Shown: positions 1 to 9,008, numbered from the stretch's first letter. The stretch is 64,000 nucleotides of DNA from Actinacidiphila sp. DG2A-62 (GCF_035825295.1 NZ_JAYMGI010000002.1:2458001-2522000), one strand, 5' to 3'. The notes: generated by a model not told the origin, from the letters alone. Program-made: numbers and translations.

Positions 1-165
1 GTGGGGCTGTGCAACTGCTGCGACCAACCCGTGCACGAGGGCGACGAGCGGTGGGAGACCGTGCACCGCGGGACCGGCGCCGCGCCGGACATGCTGCTGC
101 ACCGACGGCCCTGCCAGCCAGCGGAGAGCCGGCGCTTTCTCGGGCGGAGCCGGCTGTGGAGCTGA
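1..165 (+). CDS. Small cysteine-containing hypothetical protein (5' end may lie outside the window)
   Basis: A GTG at base 1 opens a 54-codon frame beginning V-G-L-C-N-C-C-D and ending at the TGA at 163-165. Cysteines cluster at residues 4, 6 and 7, with a further one near residue 38, which suggests a small metal-binding protein. I do not recognise a family. The stop overlaps the next gene's start by 10 bases, so the two are probably translated together. The true start could be upstream of the window. Small Cys-rich genes of this kind are common on actinomycete integrative elements, which would fit the tRNA gene nearby. Confidence 0.4.
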   Translation: MGLCNCCDQPVHEGDERWETVHRGTGAAPDMLLHRRPCQPAESRRFLGRSRLWS

Positions 166-506
166 CCGCGACCGTGCCGGGCTGCGAGGAGTGCGCCCGG
201 CTGGAGACCGCCGGCCGCGAGCCGGGCCTGCGCCTGACCCTCGGCAGCCACTACCTCGTCCGCCTGATCCAGCACCACATCGACGTCCACGACGCGGAGG
301 GTGTCCACGTCGACGGCTGCGAGGAGTGCACGCGGTGGAACTCGGGCGGCTGGGGCATCAACCCGCACCTGGGCGAGCTGTGGAGCAGGCAGCACTTCGT
401 GATGCACGGTCTGGACATCGTGTGGGACGGCGCCGGTCACCCGCTGCGCCTGGCCGACATGCCGCCGCTGGACCAGCCGCACCGGGTGCGCGCCGTCCGC
501 CCCTGA
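156..506 (+). CDS. Hypothetical protein with two CEEC motifs
   Basis: Reading from GTG 156 gives 116 aa with two near-identical Cys pairs, CEECARL (C10, C13) and CEECTRW (C55, C58). They are separated by a His-rich stretch (H32, H40, H41, H45) that could complete a zinc site. The protein resembles small proteins encoded by actinomycete integrative plasmids and phages, but I cannot assign a function. An ATG at base 9 is in frame but would pass through a low-quality Arg/Pro stretch that belongs to the preceding gene in another frame. GTG 156 removes that stretch and leaves a short overlap with the upstream gene. Confidence 0.6.
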   Translation: MELTATVPGCEECARLETAGREPGLRLTLGSHYLVRLIQHHIDVHDAEGVHVDGCEECTRWNSGGWGINPHLGELWSRQHFVMHGLDIVWDGAGHPLRLADMPPLDQPHRVRAVRP

Positions 507-573
507 CTCCTGCGCGCGGTGCTCCTCATCGCCTGCGCGCAGGTCCACCCATCACCCACCAGCGAGGAGACTC

Positions 574-711
574 ATGTCCACCCCCGACGAGCAGCCCACC
601 GACGAGCCCGAGCCCGAGCAGCCGATCCAGCCCATCGAGCAGTACCTCGCGGACCAGGCCCAGCGGGACGCCAACCAGGCCGCGGACTACCACGAGGGAT
701 TCCGGTGGTGA
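574..711 (+). CDS. Small acidic hypothetical protein (45 aa)
   Basis: The ATG at 574 is preceded by a good ribosome-binding site (GCGAGGAG, about 6 bases upstream). The product is 45 aa, rich in Glu, Asp, Gln and Pro (MSTPDEQPTDEPEPEQPI at the start) and ends in GFRW. It is soluble and probably largely disordered. No domain is recognisable. It lies 67 bases after the CEEC protein on the same strand, so it may belong to the same small accessory operon. Confidence 0.5.
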   Translation: MSTPDEQPTDEPEPEQPIQPIEQYLADQAQRDANQAADYHEGFRW

Positions 712-865
712 GCCCTCGCCGCTGACTCCTGCGCGGGGCGCGACGGAGCACCGCGCGCAGGCCAGACGCCGCGCCGCTCATGCCTGGCCGCACCGGCGGC
801 GCGGCGGCCGGCCCTCGCCCCTACCCCGTGGGGGAGAGGGCCGGAAGTCGCGGCCCTGCGGTTGG

Positions 866-1207
866 TCACCGCGGTGGCTGCGGCACCCCCGCGTCGGTGG
901 CCACCGGGTCCTCGTCCAGCAGCCTGCCGACCGTGACGCCGAGTGCGTCGGCCAGCTGGAGCAGGACGTCGAGGCCGGTTGACCTGGTCGCGTGCTCGGC
1001 ACGGAGAACGGAGTCCCGGCTCACCCCGGCCGCGCCCGCCAGGCGCTCGACGGTCCACCCGAGTGCGGCGCGACGGCGGGCGATGCGGTGGCCGATCTCT
1101 CGGCGCTGGGCGAGGACCCAGTCGGGCCGGGGGTCTGGTGGCACATGGCCACGCTGTGGTGGACGCCGACCCGGAGTCAGTAGCAGATGTGCGACTGAAT
1201 CCGGCAT
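866..1207 (-). CDS. XRE-family helix-turn-helix transcriptional regulator
   Basis: 113 aa. Residues about 35-98 form a lambda-repressor-like HTH: RREIGHRIARRRAALGW, then VERLAGAAGVSRDSVLRAE as the helix-turn-helix, then LADALGVTVGRLLDED, the usual C-terminal helix of this fold. It is probably a small DNA-binding repressor. The N-terminal ~30 residues are Pro/Arg-rich and may not be translated; an internal start is possible. Its strand faces away from the small genes on its left, and the region between it and the tRNA has hairpins but no integrase. Context suggests an accessory-element regulator. Confidence 0.7.
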   Translation of the reverse strand: MPDSVAHLLLTPGRRPPQRGHVPPDPRPDWVLAQRREIGHRIARRRAALGWTVERLAGAAGVSRDSVLRAEHATRSTGLDVLLQLADALGVTVGRLLDEDPVATDAGVPQPPR

Positions 1208-1284
1208 CCTGACTGCGGCCGGCCGCGGGTGTACGCAGATCCGCCCGCGCCGGACGCGGAGTGCCCGATCCCGATCGGGCGCGG

Positions 1285-1318
1285 CCGCCCCGCCCCGTCA
1301 CGGGGCGGGGCGGTTTAC
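1285..1318 (+). terminator. Hairpin terminator
   Basis: A perfect 12-bp stem (CCGCCCCGCCCC at 1285-1296 pairing with 1302-1313) with a 5-base loop, followed by TTTACTG. It is oriented as a terminator for plus-strand transcription, but it could also act on both strands. Confidence 0.55.
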
Positions 1319-1331
1319 TGTGCACGAGAGA

Positions 1332-1365
1332 GGCCCCCGCCGAGATCTCCGGCGGGGGCCTTCTC
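1332..1365. terminator. Hairpin, probable terminator
   Basis: An 11-bp perfect stem GGCCCCCGCCG (1332-1342) pairing with 1350-1360 around a short loop containing AGATCT, followed by TTCTCC. It is almost symmetrical, so it may stop transcription in both directions. It insulates the XRE gene from the tRNA region. Confidence 0.5.
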
Positions 1366-1554
1366 CCTGCCCGGCCGGTCTCCCCACCGACGCGTGCAGG
1401 CGCACGGAGGGCGCAGATCTGGCGCGTGCGGGGAGCACACCAGCCCCCTCCGTCTCGCGCACTCTACGCGCGAGGTCGGCTGAAAATCATCCCTCTATCG
1501 GGTGACCTGACTGGTCGGTCAGATGGGGATGTGGACTCGGTGTGGACTCGGGGT

Positions 1555-1592
1555 ACAAAGAGGCCCCGCCAGAGTGGGGTTGACGGGGCTCT
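1555..1592 (-). terminator. Terminator of the tRNA-Val gene
   Basis: On the minus strand, AGAGCCCCG (from 1592) pairs with CGGGGCCTCT (to 1559) with one bulged base, followed by TTTGT. It begins about 10 bases past the 3' end of the tRNA, as expected for a monocistronic tRNA transcript. Confidence 0.55.
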
Positions 1593-1601
1593 GAGCTGGG
1601 G

Positions 1602-1673
1602 TGGGCGTGGACGGTTTCGAACCGCCGACATCCGCCTTGTAAGGGCGGCGCTCTACCGCTGAGCTACACGCCC
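1602..1673 (-). tRNA. tRNA-Val (anticodon TAC)
   Basis: On the minus strand a full 72-nt cloverleaf can be folded. The acceptor stem is GGGCGTG with CACGCCC and discriminator A. The D arm contains TAGCTCAGCGGTAGAGC. The anticodon stem CCGCC/GGCGG closes the loop CTTACAA, giving anticodon TAC (codon GTA). The T arm is GGCGG-TTCGAAA-CCGTC with one G-T pair. An exact CCA end is not encoded directly after the discriminator (ACCCCA follows). tRNA genes like this are common attachment sites for actinomycete integrative elements, and the small accessory genes lie on its 3' side. Confidence 0.95.
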
Positions 1674-1835
1674 CGGGTGTTGCGACGTCACAGGGTACCT
1701 TGCCGCGGGGGCTGGTCAGCAACCGTGCGCGGGGTGGGAGGATGGACGGGGACAGGTGAACGGGGACAGGCCGGGACGCGGCGAGGGCAGGGTCGGGACC
1801 GGGCAGGCGGCGGAACGCGGGGAGAGAGTGTCACG

Positions 1836-3077
1836 GTGACGACGGCACGTTCGTGGTGGCGGCGCGGCGACAACGTACGCGCCGAGGCCCAGGCCGCCAA
1901 GGACGCGGCGGCCCAGGCGTTCTACGAGCTGGACACCGCCCAGCGCGACCTGGAGATCTCCATCGAGACCATCTCCGCGGTGGACGACTCGCCCGAGGCG
2001 CGCCGCGCGCTCGCCTCGTTCCGTTCGCTGGGCGAGCGCATCGACCAGGTCAGCCGCGACTACATCGCCACCGTCGACGCGCACGACATCGACCGCGACG
2101 AGCTGGACCACGCGGCCGGCTCGCGGGCCCGCGCCGAGCTGACCCGGGCCAAGGACGAGCTGGTGAACGTGCGCGGCGAGCTGGAGCGCTTCCAGTCCTC
2201 GCTGACCCCGCTGCTGGGCAAGGCCGAGACGCAGCTCGCCCGGCTCGCCCCGGCCCGCGAGCGCGCCAAGCAGTCGCTGCTCGCCGCGAGCAACGCGCTG
2301 GACGCGGTCCGCGCCGCCGGGCTGAAGGCCGACGACCTCGCCGCCCGCCTCGCCGCCCTGGCCCCCGAGCTGACCAAGCTCAACGAGGGCGCGAGCAAGC
2401 ACGGCGTGCAGCAGACCGTGCAGCGAGCCGACGCGCTGCGCCGCGAGGCCGAGGCGGTCAGGGCCGAGGCCGAGCGGCTGCCGGAGCGCGCCCGGGAGAT
2501 CGACAAGCGGCTGGTGTCGCTGCGCACCCGCGTCCAGGCGCTGAGCACCCGCGCCGAGGGCGTCACCCCGGTCCTCAGCGAGCTGCGCCGCGGGTTCTCC
2601 GCGGCCTGCTGGCAGGACCTGCAGCAGGTGCCCGACCAGGCCGCGCAGGCGGTCCGCCAGGCGGAGACCGCGCTCGCCGAGGCCCGCGCCGCGCGCGACG
2701 CCCAGCGCTGGGCCGACGCCACGGCCCGGCTGGCCACCGTCCGCGCGCTGATGGACGACGTCGACGGCGCGGTGGGCGCGGCCGGCGACCGGCTGCGGCG
2801 GCTGAAGGAGGTCAGGAAGGACCCCAAGGCCGAGGTGGAGAAGACCCGGTTCGTGATCAGGGACGCGCAGCGCCTGGCGATGCAGGGCCGCAGCACGCCC
2901 GAGCCGCGGCACGCCCGGCCGCTGGACGACGCGGTGGCGCGGCTGGACCGCGCGCTGGCCGGGCTGGAGGGGCGGCACCCGGACTACTGGGCGTTCCTCA
3001 CCGAAACCGCCGCGGTCCGCGAGACCGCGAACCGCGTGGTCGCCAACATCCGCGAGGAGCGCGCCCAGGGCCGCTGA
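1836..3077 (+). CDS. Coiled-coil cytoplasmic protein of unknown function
   Basis: GTG 1836 is preceded by GGGGAGAG about 9 bases upstream and gives a 413-aa protein starting VTTARSWWRRGDNVRAEAQ. The longer frame back to 1677 would read through the tRNA upstream region and is unlikely. From about residue 15 to 330 the sequence is almost all heptad-like Ala/Leu/Glu/Arg (for example ALRREAEAVRAEAERLPERA), so it is a long coiled coil. There is no signal peptide or membrane segment. It is similar in style to conserved actinomycete coiled-coil proteins, but I do not recognise a named family. It is monocistronic. Confidence 0.8.
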   Translation: MTTARSWWRRGDNVRAEAQAAKDAAAQAFYELDTAQRDLEISIETISAVDDSPEARRALASFRSLGERIDQVSRDYIATVDAHDIDRDELDHAAGSRARAELTRAKDELVNVRGELERFQSSLTPLLGKAETQLARLAPARERAKQSLLAASNALDAVRAAGLKADDLAARLAALAPELTKLNEGASKHGVQQTVQRADALRREAEAVRAEAERLPERAREIDKRLVSLRTRVQALSTRAEGVTPVLSELRRGFSAACWQDLQQVPDQAAQAVRQAETALAEARAARDAQRWADATARLATVRALMDDVDGAVGAAGDRLRRLKEVRKDPKAEVEKTRFVIRDAQRLAMQGRSTPEPRHARPLDDAVARLDRALAGLEGRHPDYWAFLTETAAVRETANRVVANIREERAQGR

Positions 3078-3337
3078 GCCGGTACGTGGCCCGGTCCGGG
3101 TCACCCCAGGACCGGCCCCTGCGCCTGCGCCGAACCAGCCTGTGCCGGAGAGCCCGCACCGGAGAGCCCGCGCCGACACAGCCCGCGCCGCGCCGTGCGA
3201 CCCGATCCGCGGCACCCGGCCGGGTCCCGTACGGCCCGAGCCGTACGCCCGTGCACGAGCCGCCCGCCCCTGCCCGAGCCGCCCGCGGCGGCCCCGCCCG
3301 GCGACCCCGCCGGATCAGCCGGGCCCGCCCGCGCCGC

Positions 3338-3550
3338 TCAGGAGCAGCAGCTCCCGCCGCAGCACCCGCCGCCGCCACCGCCCGCAGGCACCGGCGCACT
3401 CGCCGAGCCGCCCACCGCGACGGTGGACAGCAGCTTCACCGTGTCGTCGTGGCCCTGCGGGCAGGGCGCGGGCGCGTCGGACTGGGACATCGGGCGGCGC
3501 ATCTCGAAGGTGGTGCCGCACGCCCGGCAGCGGTATTCGTAACGAGGCAT
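3338..3550 (-). CDS. FmdB-family zinc-ribbon protein
   Basis: 70 aa starting MPRYEYRCRACGTTFEMRR, which is the FmdB/CxxC_CXXC_SSSS regulatory-protein signature: an N-terminal half zinc ribbon (C8, C11) with partner Cys/His in CPQGHDD near residue 30. The C-terminus is a flexible Gly/Cys tail (GGGGGGCCGGSCCS) carrying four more cysteines. Such proteins are small and usually uncharacterised; some members were linked to formamidase/amidase regulation. The gene lies just downstream of, and on the same strand as, the nitrate reductase locus, 75 bases away, so it may be co-transcribed. Confidence 0.85.
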   Translation of the reverse strand: MPRYEYRCRACGTTFEMRRPMSQSDAPAPCPQGHDDTVKLLSTVAVGGSASAPVPAGGGGGGCCGGSCCS

Positions 3551-3624
3551 GCCCCCAGCGTATCGGCACCACCGCATCCCGCACGCGCCCAGGCCGCATC
3601 GCCTAGTACACGCCCAGTACGGCT

Positions 3625-5730
3625 CTAGTACACGTCCCGTACGTACCGCCGCTCCGCCGCCAGGCGTCTGACGTACGCCGCCGCCGCGTCCCGCGTGAGG
3701 CCGCCGTGCGCCACGGCGATGTCCCGCAGGGCGCGGTCGACGTCCTTGGCCATCCGGGAGGCGTCGCCGCAGACGTAGAAGTGGGCGCCCTCGGCCAGCC
3801 ACGACCACAGCAGCGCGCCGTGCTCGCGCATCCGGTCCTGGACGTAGATCTTGGCGCGCTGGTCGCGGGAGAACGCCGTGTCCAGGCGGCTGAGCAGGCC
3901 CTGCTCGCGCAGCGCGGTCAGCTCGCGTTCGTAGAGGAAGTCGGTGGCGCGGTGCTGTTCGCCGAAGAAGAGCCAGTTGGGGCCGGCGTGGCCGAGGGCG
4001 CGGCGCTCCTCCAGGAAGCCGAGGAAGGGGGCGACGCCGGTGCCGGGGCCGACCATGACCATCGGCGCGGCCGGGTCGGCGGGCGGCCGGAAGTGCCGGG
4101 TGTGCTGGACGTGCACGGGCACGGAGGTGCCGGGCGCGGCGTCGGCGAGGAACGGCGAGCAGACCCCGGCGCGCGGGCGGCCGGTGGGGCTCTCGTAGCG
4201 GACCACCGAGACGGTCAGCGCGACCAGGTGCGGGTCGGTGAGCGGGCTGGAGGAGATCGAGTACAGCCTCGGCCGCAGTGGTTTGAGCACCTGCGCCCAG
4301 CCGGAGGCGCAGCCCGCGACCGGGTACTCGGCGATCAGGTCGACCATCTGCCGGCCGAACGACCAGCGGGCCAGCTCGTCCTTGTTGTCCGGGCGCAGCA
4401 GCTTGCGCAGGAACCGGTCGTGGTTCCGGTCGGCCACGAAACGCAGCAGGTCGGGGGTGATGCGGGTGATGTCGAGGTGGCGGTGGAGTGCCTCGTGAAG
4501 CGGCAGCGGCCCGACGTCGGGCACCTCCACCTCCGCGCCGGGGTCGGCGCCGGTCACCGCGAGCCATTCGGCCACCAGCGACGGGGAGTTGACCGGGTGC
4601 ACCCCGAGCGCGTCGCCCACACCCCAGCGCACCGGCACCGGGCTGTCGCGCAGGTCGAGGGTGAACCGCCGCACCTCCTTGGCCGCGCCCGGCCCGCTCA
4701 GCAGCCGGTTCCCGACGATCCGCGCGCCGGCGACGGCTCTCCCAGCCGCCCCGGTGGCGCCCGCGGCCGCCCCCGCCCCGCCCGCACCCCGCGCCGCGGA
4801 GCTCTTACGGGAGGGGCCGGTCGGCACGGCGCGCGCCCGTCCCCCGTCCGGTTCCGCATCCGTCGTGGCGGGGCCCCGGACGGCGCCGCGCGGGCCGTGG
4901 CCGGTGGCGGGGCCGGTGGCGGGGCCCGGTCCGGGGCCGGGGCCGTCGGCGGTCGGGAGGTCCGGCAGGGGACCGGGCGCGGGTTCGGCGCCGGGGGCGC
5001 TGTCGGGGCCGGGGGCGGAGTCGGGGCCGGGGGCGGTCGGGGCCGGAGCGAGCGCGGCGAGCACCTGGTCGAGCCACGCCCCCGCGGGCCCGGCGTACTC
5101 CGGCTCGCAGTCGACGCGCGGCGCGATCCGCACCCCACCGAGGTCCGCGAGGCGCTCGTCGAGCCGGCGGCCGTGCCCGCAGAAGTCGGCGTAGGAGGAG
5201 TCGCCGAGGGCGAGCACGCCGAACCGGACGCCGTCCAGCCGCGGCGCGTCGGCCGCGGTCAGCTCGTTCCAGAACGCCGCGCCGTTGTCGGGCGCGTCGC
5301 CGTCGCCGAAGGTGCTGGTGACCACGAGCAGGTCGGCGCCCGGGGGCAGCCGGTCGGGGCCGGTGTCGTCCATGGCCAGCACGGTGGTGCGGTGGCCGCC
5401 GGCGGCGAGCTTCTGCGCGACGACGCCCGCCAGCTCCTCGGCGTTGCCGGTCTGCGAGGCCCACAGCACGACGATCTCCCGGGCGGGCGGCGGCACGTGG
5501 GGCGCGGCGACGGCCGGCGCGGTGTCGGCGCCGGGCGGTTCGGTGCGCGAGTACAGGCCGGCCAGCACGCCGTTGACCCACAGCGCGTGCTCGGCGCTGA
5601 AGGGCGCGCTCGGCGGCAGCACGGGCACGCCGCGCAGGCCCGGTTCCAGTCCGGCGAGGAAGCCGGCGAGGTACTGCCGTTCGTGCGGGGCCAGTCGGGG
5701 CGGCGGGCCGGCGGGCTCCAGCCCGAACAC
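3625..5730 (-). CDS. Flavoprotein (FMN/FAD/NADPH) half of a nitrate reductase fusion; separated by a frameshift
   Basis: This is a cytochrome P450 reductase/CysJ-type diflavin reductase of about 700 aa. An FMN-binding flavodoxin domain shows [29 protein letters not shown] and [16 protein letters not shown] Pro/Gly-rich linker with APGPDS repeats follows. The FAD domain has RLYSISSSP and GVCSPFL, and the NADPH domain has [44 protein letters not shown] and a C-terminal YVRDVY. It would pass electrons from NAD(P)H to the molybdenum domain encoded upstream. Related Streptomyces proteins are single polypeptides (nitrate reductase/sulfite reductase flavoprotein alpha fusion). Here the halves are in different frames; GTG 5730 is only the first plausible start codon and has no convincing ribosome site. 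Confidence 0.85.
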   Translation of the reverse strand: MFGLEPAGPPPRLAPHERQYLAGFLAGLEPGLRGVPVLPPSAPFSAEHALWVNGVLAGLYSRTEPPGADTAPAVAAPHVPPPAREIVVLWASQTGNAEELAGVVAQKLAAGGHRTTVLAMDDTGPDRLPPGADLLVVTSTFGDGDAPDNGAAFWNELTAADAPRLDGVRFGVLALGDSSYADFCGHGRRLDERLADLGGVRIAPRVDCEPEYAGPAGAWLDQVLAALAPAPTAPGPDSAPGPDSAPGAEPAPGPLPDLPTADGPGPGPGPATGPATGHGPRGAVRGPATTDAEPDGGRARAVPTGPSRKSSAARGAGGAGAAAGATGAAGRAVAGARIVGNRLLSGPGAAKEVRRFTLDLRDSPVPVRWGVGDALGVHPVNSPSLVAEWLAVTGADPGAEVEVPDVGPLPLHEALHRHLDITRITPDLLRFVADRNHDRFLRKLLRPDNKDELARWSFGRQMVDLIAEYPVAGCASGWAQVLKPLRPRLYSISSSPLTDPHLVALTVSVVRYESPTGRPRAGVCSPFLADAAPGTSVPVHVQHTRHFRPPADPAAPMVMVGPGTGVAPFLGFLEERRALGHAGPNWLFFGEQHRATDFLYERELTALREQGLLSRLDTAFSRDQRAKIYVQDRMREHGALLWSWLAEGAHFYVCGDASRMAKDVDRALRDIAVAHGGLTRDAAAAYVRRLAAERRYVRDVY

Positions 5731-5739
5731 CGCGCCGTG

Positions 5740-8024
5740 GTGTGGTCCGCCGGCCCGGGACCCGGCGCGTCGGCGGCGTCGACGGCGTCGACGGCGGGTG
5801 CGGGCGGGGCGTCGGAGGCGGCTTCGGACCCGGAGGCCAGGGGTGCCGCCGCGGACGCGGCGTCCGCGGCGCCGGACGCGGGGTGCGTGCCGGAGGCGAC
5901 GCGGGTCAGCGCGACCGCGCAGACCTTGAACTCGGGCTGGAAGGAGATCGGGTCGACCGCGTCGGAGGTGACGGCGTTGACGCTGCGGTACTCGCCGAAC
6001 AGGTCGTTCCAGTGGAAGGGCGCGAAGCAACTGCCCTGCCGGACCCGGTCGGTGAGGACGGCCGGCAGCACGGCGCGGCCCCGGCGGGAGGCGACCTCGA
6101 CCGCGTCGCCCTCGGCGACGCCGAGCGCGGCGGCGTCCTCGGGGTGGATCTCCACGAAGGGTCCGGGCGCGAGGCGGTTGAGCTTGGCGACCTTGCCGGT
6201 CTTGGTCAGGGTGTGCCACTGGTGCTGCACCCGGCCGGTGTTGAGGACGAACGGGAAGTCGTCGTCGGGGAGTTCGGCCGGCGGCAGGTGCGGGCGGGCG
6301 TGGAAGACCGCGCGGCCGCTGGGGGTGGGGAAGCGCAGGGAGCCGTCCTGCCCGCGGTAGCGGATCGGGTTGCGGCGCGGGCCGCCGGGGGCGGCGGGCC
6401 ACTGCACGGGCGCCTCGCGCAGCCGCTCGTAGCTGACGCCGCGCAGGTCGTAGCCGGTGGCGGGGTTGGCGGCCCGCCTGATCTCCTCGAAGACGTCCTC
6501 GGGGCCGGCGTAGTCGAAGCCGTCGCCGTAGCCCATGGCGCGGGCCATGTCGGCGATCAGCCGCCAGTCCGGCAGCGCCTCGCCGGGCGGGTCGACGGCC
6601 TTGCGGGCGAGCGTCACGCCGCGTTCGCTGTTGACCATGACGCCGTCGCCCTCGGTCCACAGCGCGGCGGGCAGCACCACGTCCGCGTAGGCGTTGGTCT
6701 CGGTGTCGGCGAACGCGTCCTGGGTGACGACGAGTTCGGCGGCCTCCAGCCCCTCGATGACGGTCTTGCGGTTGGCGACCGAGGCGACCGGGTTGGTGCA
6801 GATGATCCAGCACGCCTTGATCTCGCCCGCGGCCAGCCGCCGGAACATCTCGACGGTGCCGCGGCCCGGGCCGTCCGCGGGTATCGCGCCGGGCGGCAGG
6901 CCCCACAGGCGTTCGGTGAACGCGCGCTCCTCGGCGACGAGGGTGGAGCGCTGGCCGGGCAGCCCCGGTCCCATGTAGCCCATTTCGCGCCCGCCCATCG
7001 CGTTGGGCTGGCCGGTCAGGGACAGCGGGCCGCTGCCGGGGCGGCAGATCGCGCCGGTGGCCAGGTGGAGGTTGACCAGGGCGTTGGTGTTCCAGGTGCC
7101 GTGGGTGGACTGGTTCAGGCCCATGGTCCAGCAGCTGGTCCACTGCGCCGCCTCACCGATCCACCGGGCCGCGTCGCGGATGTCCTGCTCGCGCAGCCCG
7201 GTCAGCTCCGCGACCGCGTCCGGCGGGTAGTCGGCGAGGAAGCCGGGCATCTGCTCCCAGCCCTCGGTGTGGTCGGCGATGAACCGCTCGTCGGTGTGCC
7301 CGTCGGCGTGCAGCAGGTGCAACAGGCCGTTGAGCAGGGCGAGATCGGTGCCCGGGCGGATCTGCAGGAACAGGTCGGCCTTCTCGGCGGTCGCGGTGCG
7401 CCGCGGGTCGACCACGATGAGCTTGGCGCCCGCCTTGACCCGGTCCATCATCCGCAGGAACAGGATCGGGTGGCAGTCGGCCATGTTGGAGCCGATGACG
7501 AGGAAGACGTCGGCGCGGTCCAGGTCGTCGTAGGAGCCGGGCGGGCCGTCGGCGCCCAGCGACAGCTTGTAGCCGGTGCCCGCGCTGGCCATGCACAGAC
7601 GGGAGTTGGACTCGATCTGCTGGGTGCCGACGAAACCCTTGGCGAGCTTGTTGGCCAGATACTGCGCCTCCAGACTCATCTGCCCGGACACGTAGAAGGC
7701 GACGGCGTCGGGGCCGTGTTCGTCGATCAGGGCGCGCAGCCGGCGGCCGGCGGTCTCGACGGCCGCGGCGACCGGGGCGGGCTCGGCTGCGGCGCCGCGC
7801 TCGGGCCTGACCAGGGCGGTGGCCAGCCGGCCGGGCGCGGCGAGCATGTCGGCGGTGGTGGCGCCCTTGGTGCACAGCCGGCCGCGGTTGGCCGGGTGGT
7901 CGCGGTCGCCGCCGGCCTTCAGCACCGCGGGCCGGCCGTCCGGGCCCGGTCCGATCTGGAGCACCATCCCGCAGCCGACTCCGCAGTACGAGCACACGGT
8001 GCGTACCGCGGTGGTCGTGGTCAC
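5740..8024 (-). CDS. Assimilatory nitrate reductase, molybdopterin half (fusion gene broken by a frameshift)
   Basis: About 760 aa from GTG 8024 (AGGGGG upstream) match the NarB/NasA catalytic subunit, which reduces nitrate to nitrite in the cytoplasm. The [4Fe-4S] ligands are C11, C14, C18 and C51. The Mo-coordinating Cys is in SRLCMASA (C144). Bis-MGD-binding blocks such as [22 protein letters not shown] and [15 protein letters not shown] are intact, and the molydopterin dinucleotide-binding domain follows ([20 protein letters not shown]). After [11 protein letters not shown] an Ala-rich linker leads to about base 5750. There the family's continuation is found in another frame, while this frame runs on out of register to 5259. 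A GlnR-like box lies about 110 bases upstream. Confidence 0.88.
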
Positions 8025-8348
8025 GGGCGGCCCCCTGTGTCGTTGCGGCTGCGGTGGTCCCGCCCGGTGCTCCGGCGTGCGTGCGGCGTCGCGGGACGGC
8101 GTGCGACGCGTCGACGGTATGCGGGAGCCGTTACGCGGTCGTCACGCCGACGCGGCGGCGGGGGTTAAGCGGTCCACACAGCGACCGCGGGGCGGGTGTG
8201 AGGGCGGGAGGCCCCGCCCGCCGGGCAGCGTAACTCCGGGCCGGGACCGGGCCGCAGGGGCGGCGGCGATCTCCGTCAGGTCCGGCCCGGAGCGGGCACG
8301 CGGCCCGGCGCCGCCCGCCGGGGCGCCCGCCGGGGCGCCTGCCGGGCG
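8025..8348. other. Region between nitrate reductase and O-methyltransferase
   Basis: No gene is evident in these 324 bases. The right part (about 8295-8345) contains GC-rich near-tandem copies of CGCCGGGGCGCC just past the stop of the methyltransferase, possibly its terminator. The left part must hold the nitrate reductase promoter and a GlnR-like sequence at 8130-8145. Confidence 0.5.
8130..8145 (-). promoter_or_regulatory. Possible GlnR box upstream of the nitrate reductase gene
   Basis: On the minus strand GTGAC-GACCGC-GTAAC fits the spacing and most positions of the Streptomyces GlnR half-site pair (gTnAc, 6 bases, GaAAc), with a T instead of A in the second half. It lies 106 bases before the start codon. 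GlnR control of nitrate assimilation is established in Streptomyces; occupancy of this particular site is an inference. Confidence 0.4.
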
Positions 8349-9008
8349 CTACTTGCGGCGGGCCAGGGTGAGGCCGTCGGCGACGGTCAGCAGCACGTGG
8401 TCGACGCGGTCGTCGGCCTCGACGTGCTCGTTGAAGGCGCGGATCGCGGCGGCGCCGCCGGTCGCGGCCTCCTCGACGACCTCGCCGTGGAAGAGCGTGT
8501 TGTCGGCGACGACCAGGCCGCCGGGGCGCAGCCGGGGGACGATCTGCTCCCAGTAGTCCACGTAGCCGCCCTTGTCGGCGTCCAGGAACGCCAGGTCGAG
8601 CCACTGGCCGTCGGGCAACGCGCGCAGCGTCTCGATGGCCGGGGCGATGCGCAGGTCGACGCGGTCGGCGACGCCGGCCCTGGTCCAGGCGTCGCGGCCC
8701 AGCGCGGTCCACTCCTCGGAGACGTCGCAGGCGATGATCCGGCCGTCCGGCGGCAGCGCGAGGGCCATCGACAGCGTCGAGAAGCCGGTGAACGTGCCCA
8801 CTTCCACGATCTGCCGCGCGCCGGTCAGCTTCACCAGGAAGCTCAGCAGCGGGCCCTGCTCGGGTGCCGTCTGCAGGCCGGCGTCGGCCGGCAGCGAGCG
8901 GTGGGTGGTCTCCACCAGGTCGCGCTGGGCCGCGTCCAGCGCGGGGTTGTGGTCCAGCACGTACTGGTACAGCTCCGCGGTCAGCTCGGGGTTCTTCGTC
9001 TCGTACAC
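8349..9008 (-). CDS. Class I SAM-dependent O-methyltransferase (caffeoyl-CoA OMT type)
   Basis: 219 aa from ATG 9008. The SAM-binding motif I is IVEVGTFTGFSTLSMALAL (about residues 67-85), followed by the acidic post-motif ACDVSEEW. FLDADKGGYVDYWE is the metal-binding segment of the divalent-cation-dependent COMT-like family (catalytic Asp), and VVADNTLFHGEV gives a further metal ligand. The length is normal for the family. The natural substrate, probably a catechol-type small molecule, cannot be told from sequence. The gene stands alone, with no clear operon partner. Confidence 0.9.
   Translation of the reverse strand: MYETKNPELTAELYQYVLDHNPALDAAQRDLVETTHRSLPADAGLQTAPEQGPLLSFLVKLTGARQIVEVGTFTGFSTLSMALALPPDGRIIACDVSEEWTALGRDAWTRAGVADRVDLRIAPAIETLRALPDGQWLDLAFLDADKGGYVDYWEQIVPRLRPGGLVVADNTLFHGEVVEEAATGGAAAIRAFNEHVEADDRVDHVLLTVADGLTLARRK

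Larger units (their letters stand above)
1208..1601. other. Gene-free region between the XRE gene and tRNA-Val
   Basis: I see no credible gene in these 394 bases. The region holds two strong GC hairpins (1285-1313 and 1332-1360), an 11-bp tandem repeat (GTGGACTCGGT then GTGGACTCGGG at about 1531-1552), a partial palindrome around CTGACTGGTCGGTCAG near 1508-1523, and the terminator of the tRNA gene. No integrase reading frame is present here, which is where one would sit if an element had integrated into this tRNA gene. Confidence 0.5.

Noticed and set aside
191..982. Long plus-strand frame overlapping the small CxxC genes
   Set aside because: It reads as Arg/Pro/Ala nonsense, crosses an opposite-strand XRE gene, and has no domain; it is a GC-rich shadow.
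1500..1530. Attachment-site duplicate of the tRNA 3' end
   Set aside because: Nothing in the first 1.6 kb repeats the tRNA 3' end; only an unrelated 11-bp tandem repeat is present.
1677..1835. N-terminal extension of the coiled-coil protein back to 1677
   Set aside because: It lies against the tRNA promoter, has no ribosome site and encodes low-quality Gly/Arg sequence, while GTG 1836 has a good one.
3706..6360. 884-codon plus-strand frame opposite the nitrate reductase
   Set aside because: The minus strand encodes clear FMN/FAD/NADPH and Mo-enzyme motifs; the plus frame is an antisense shadow.
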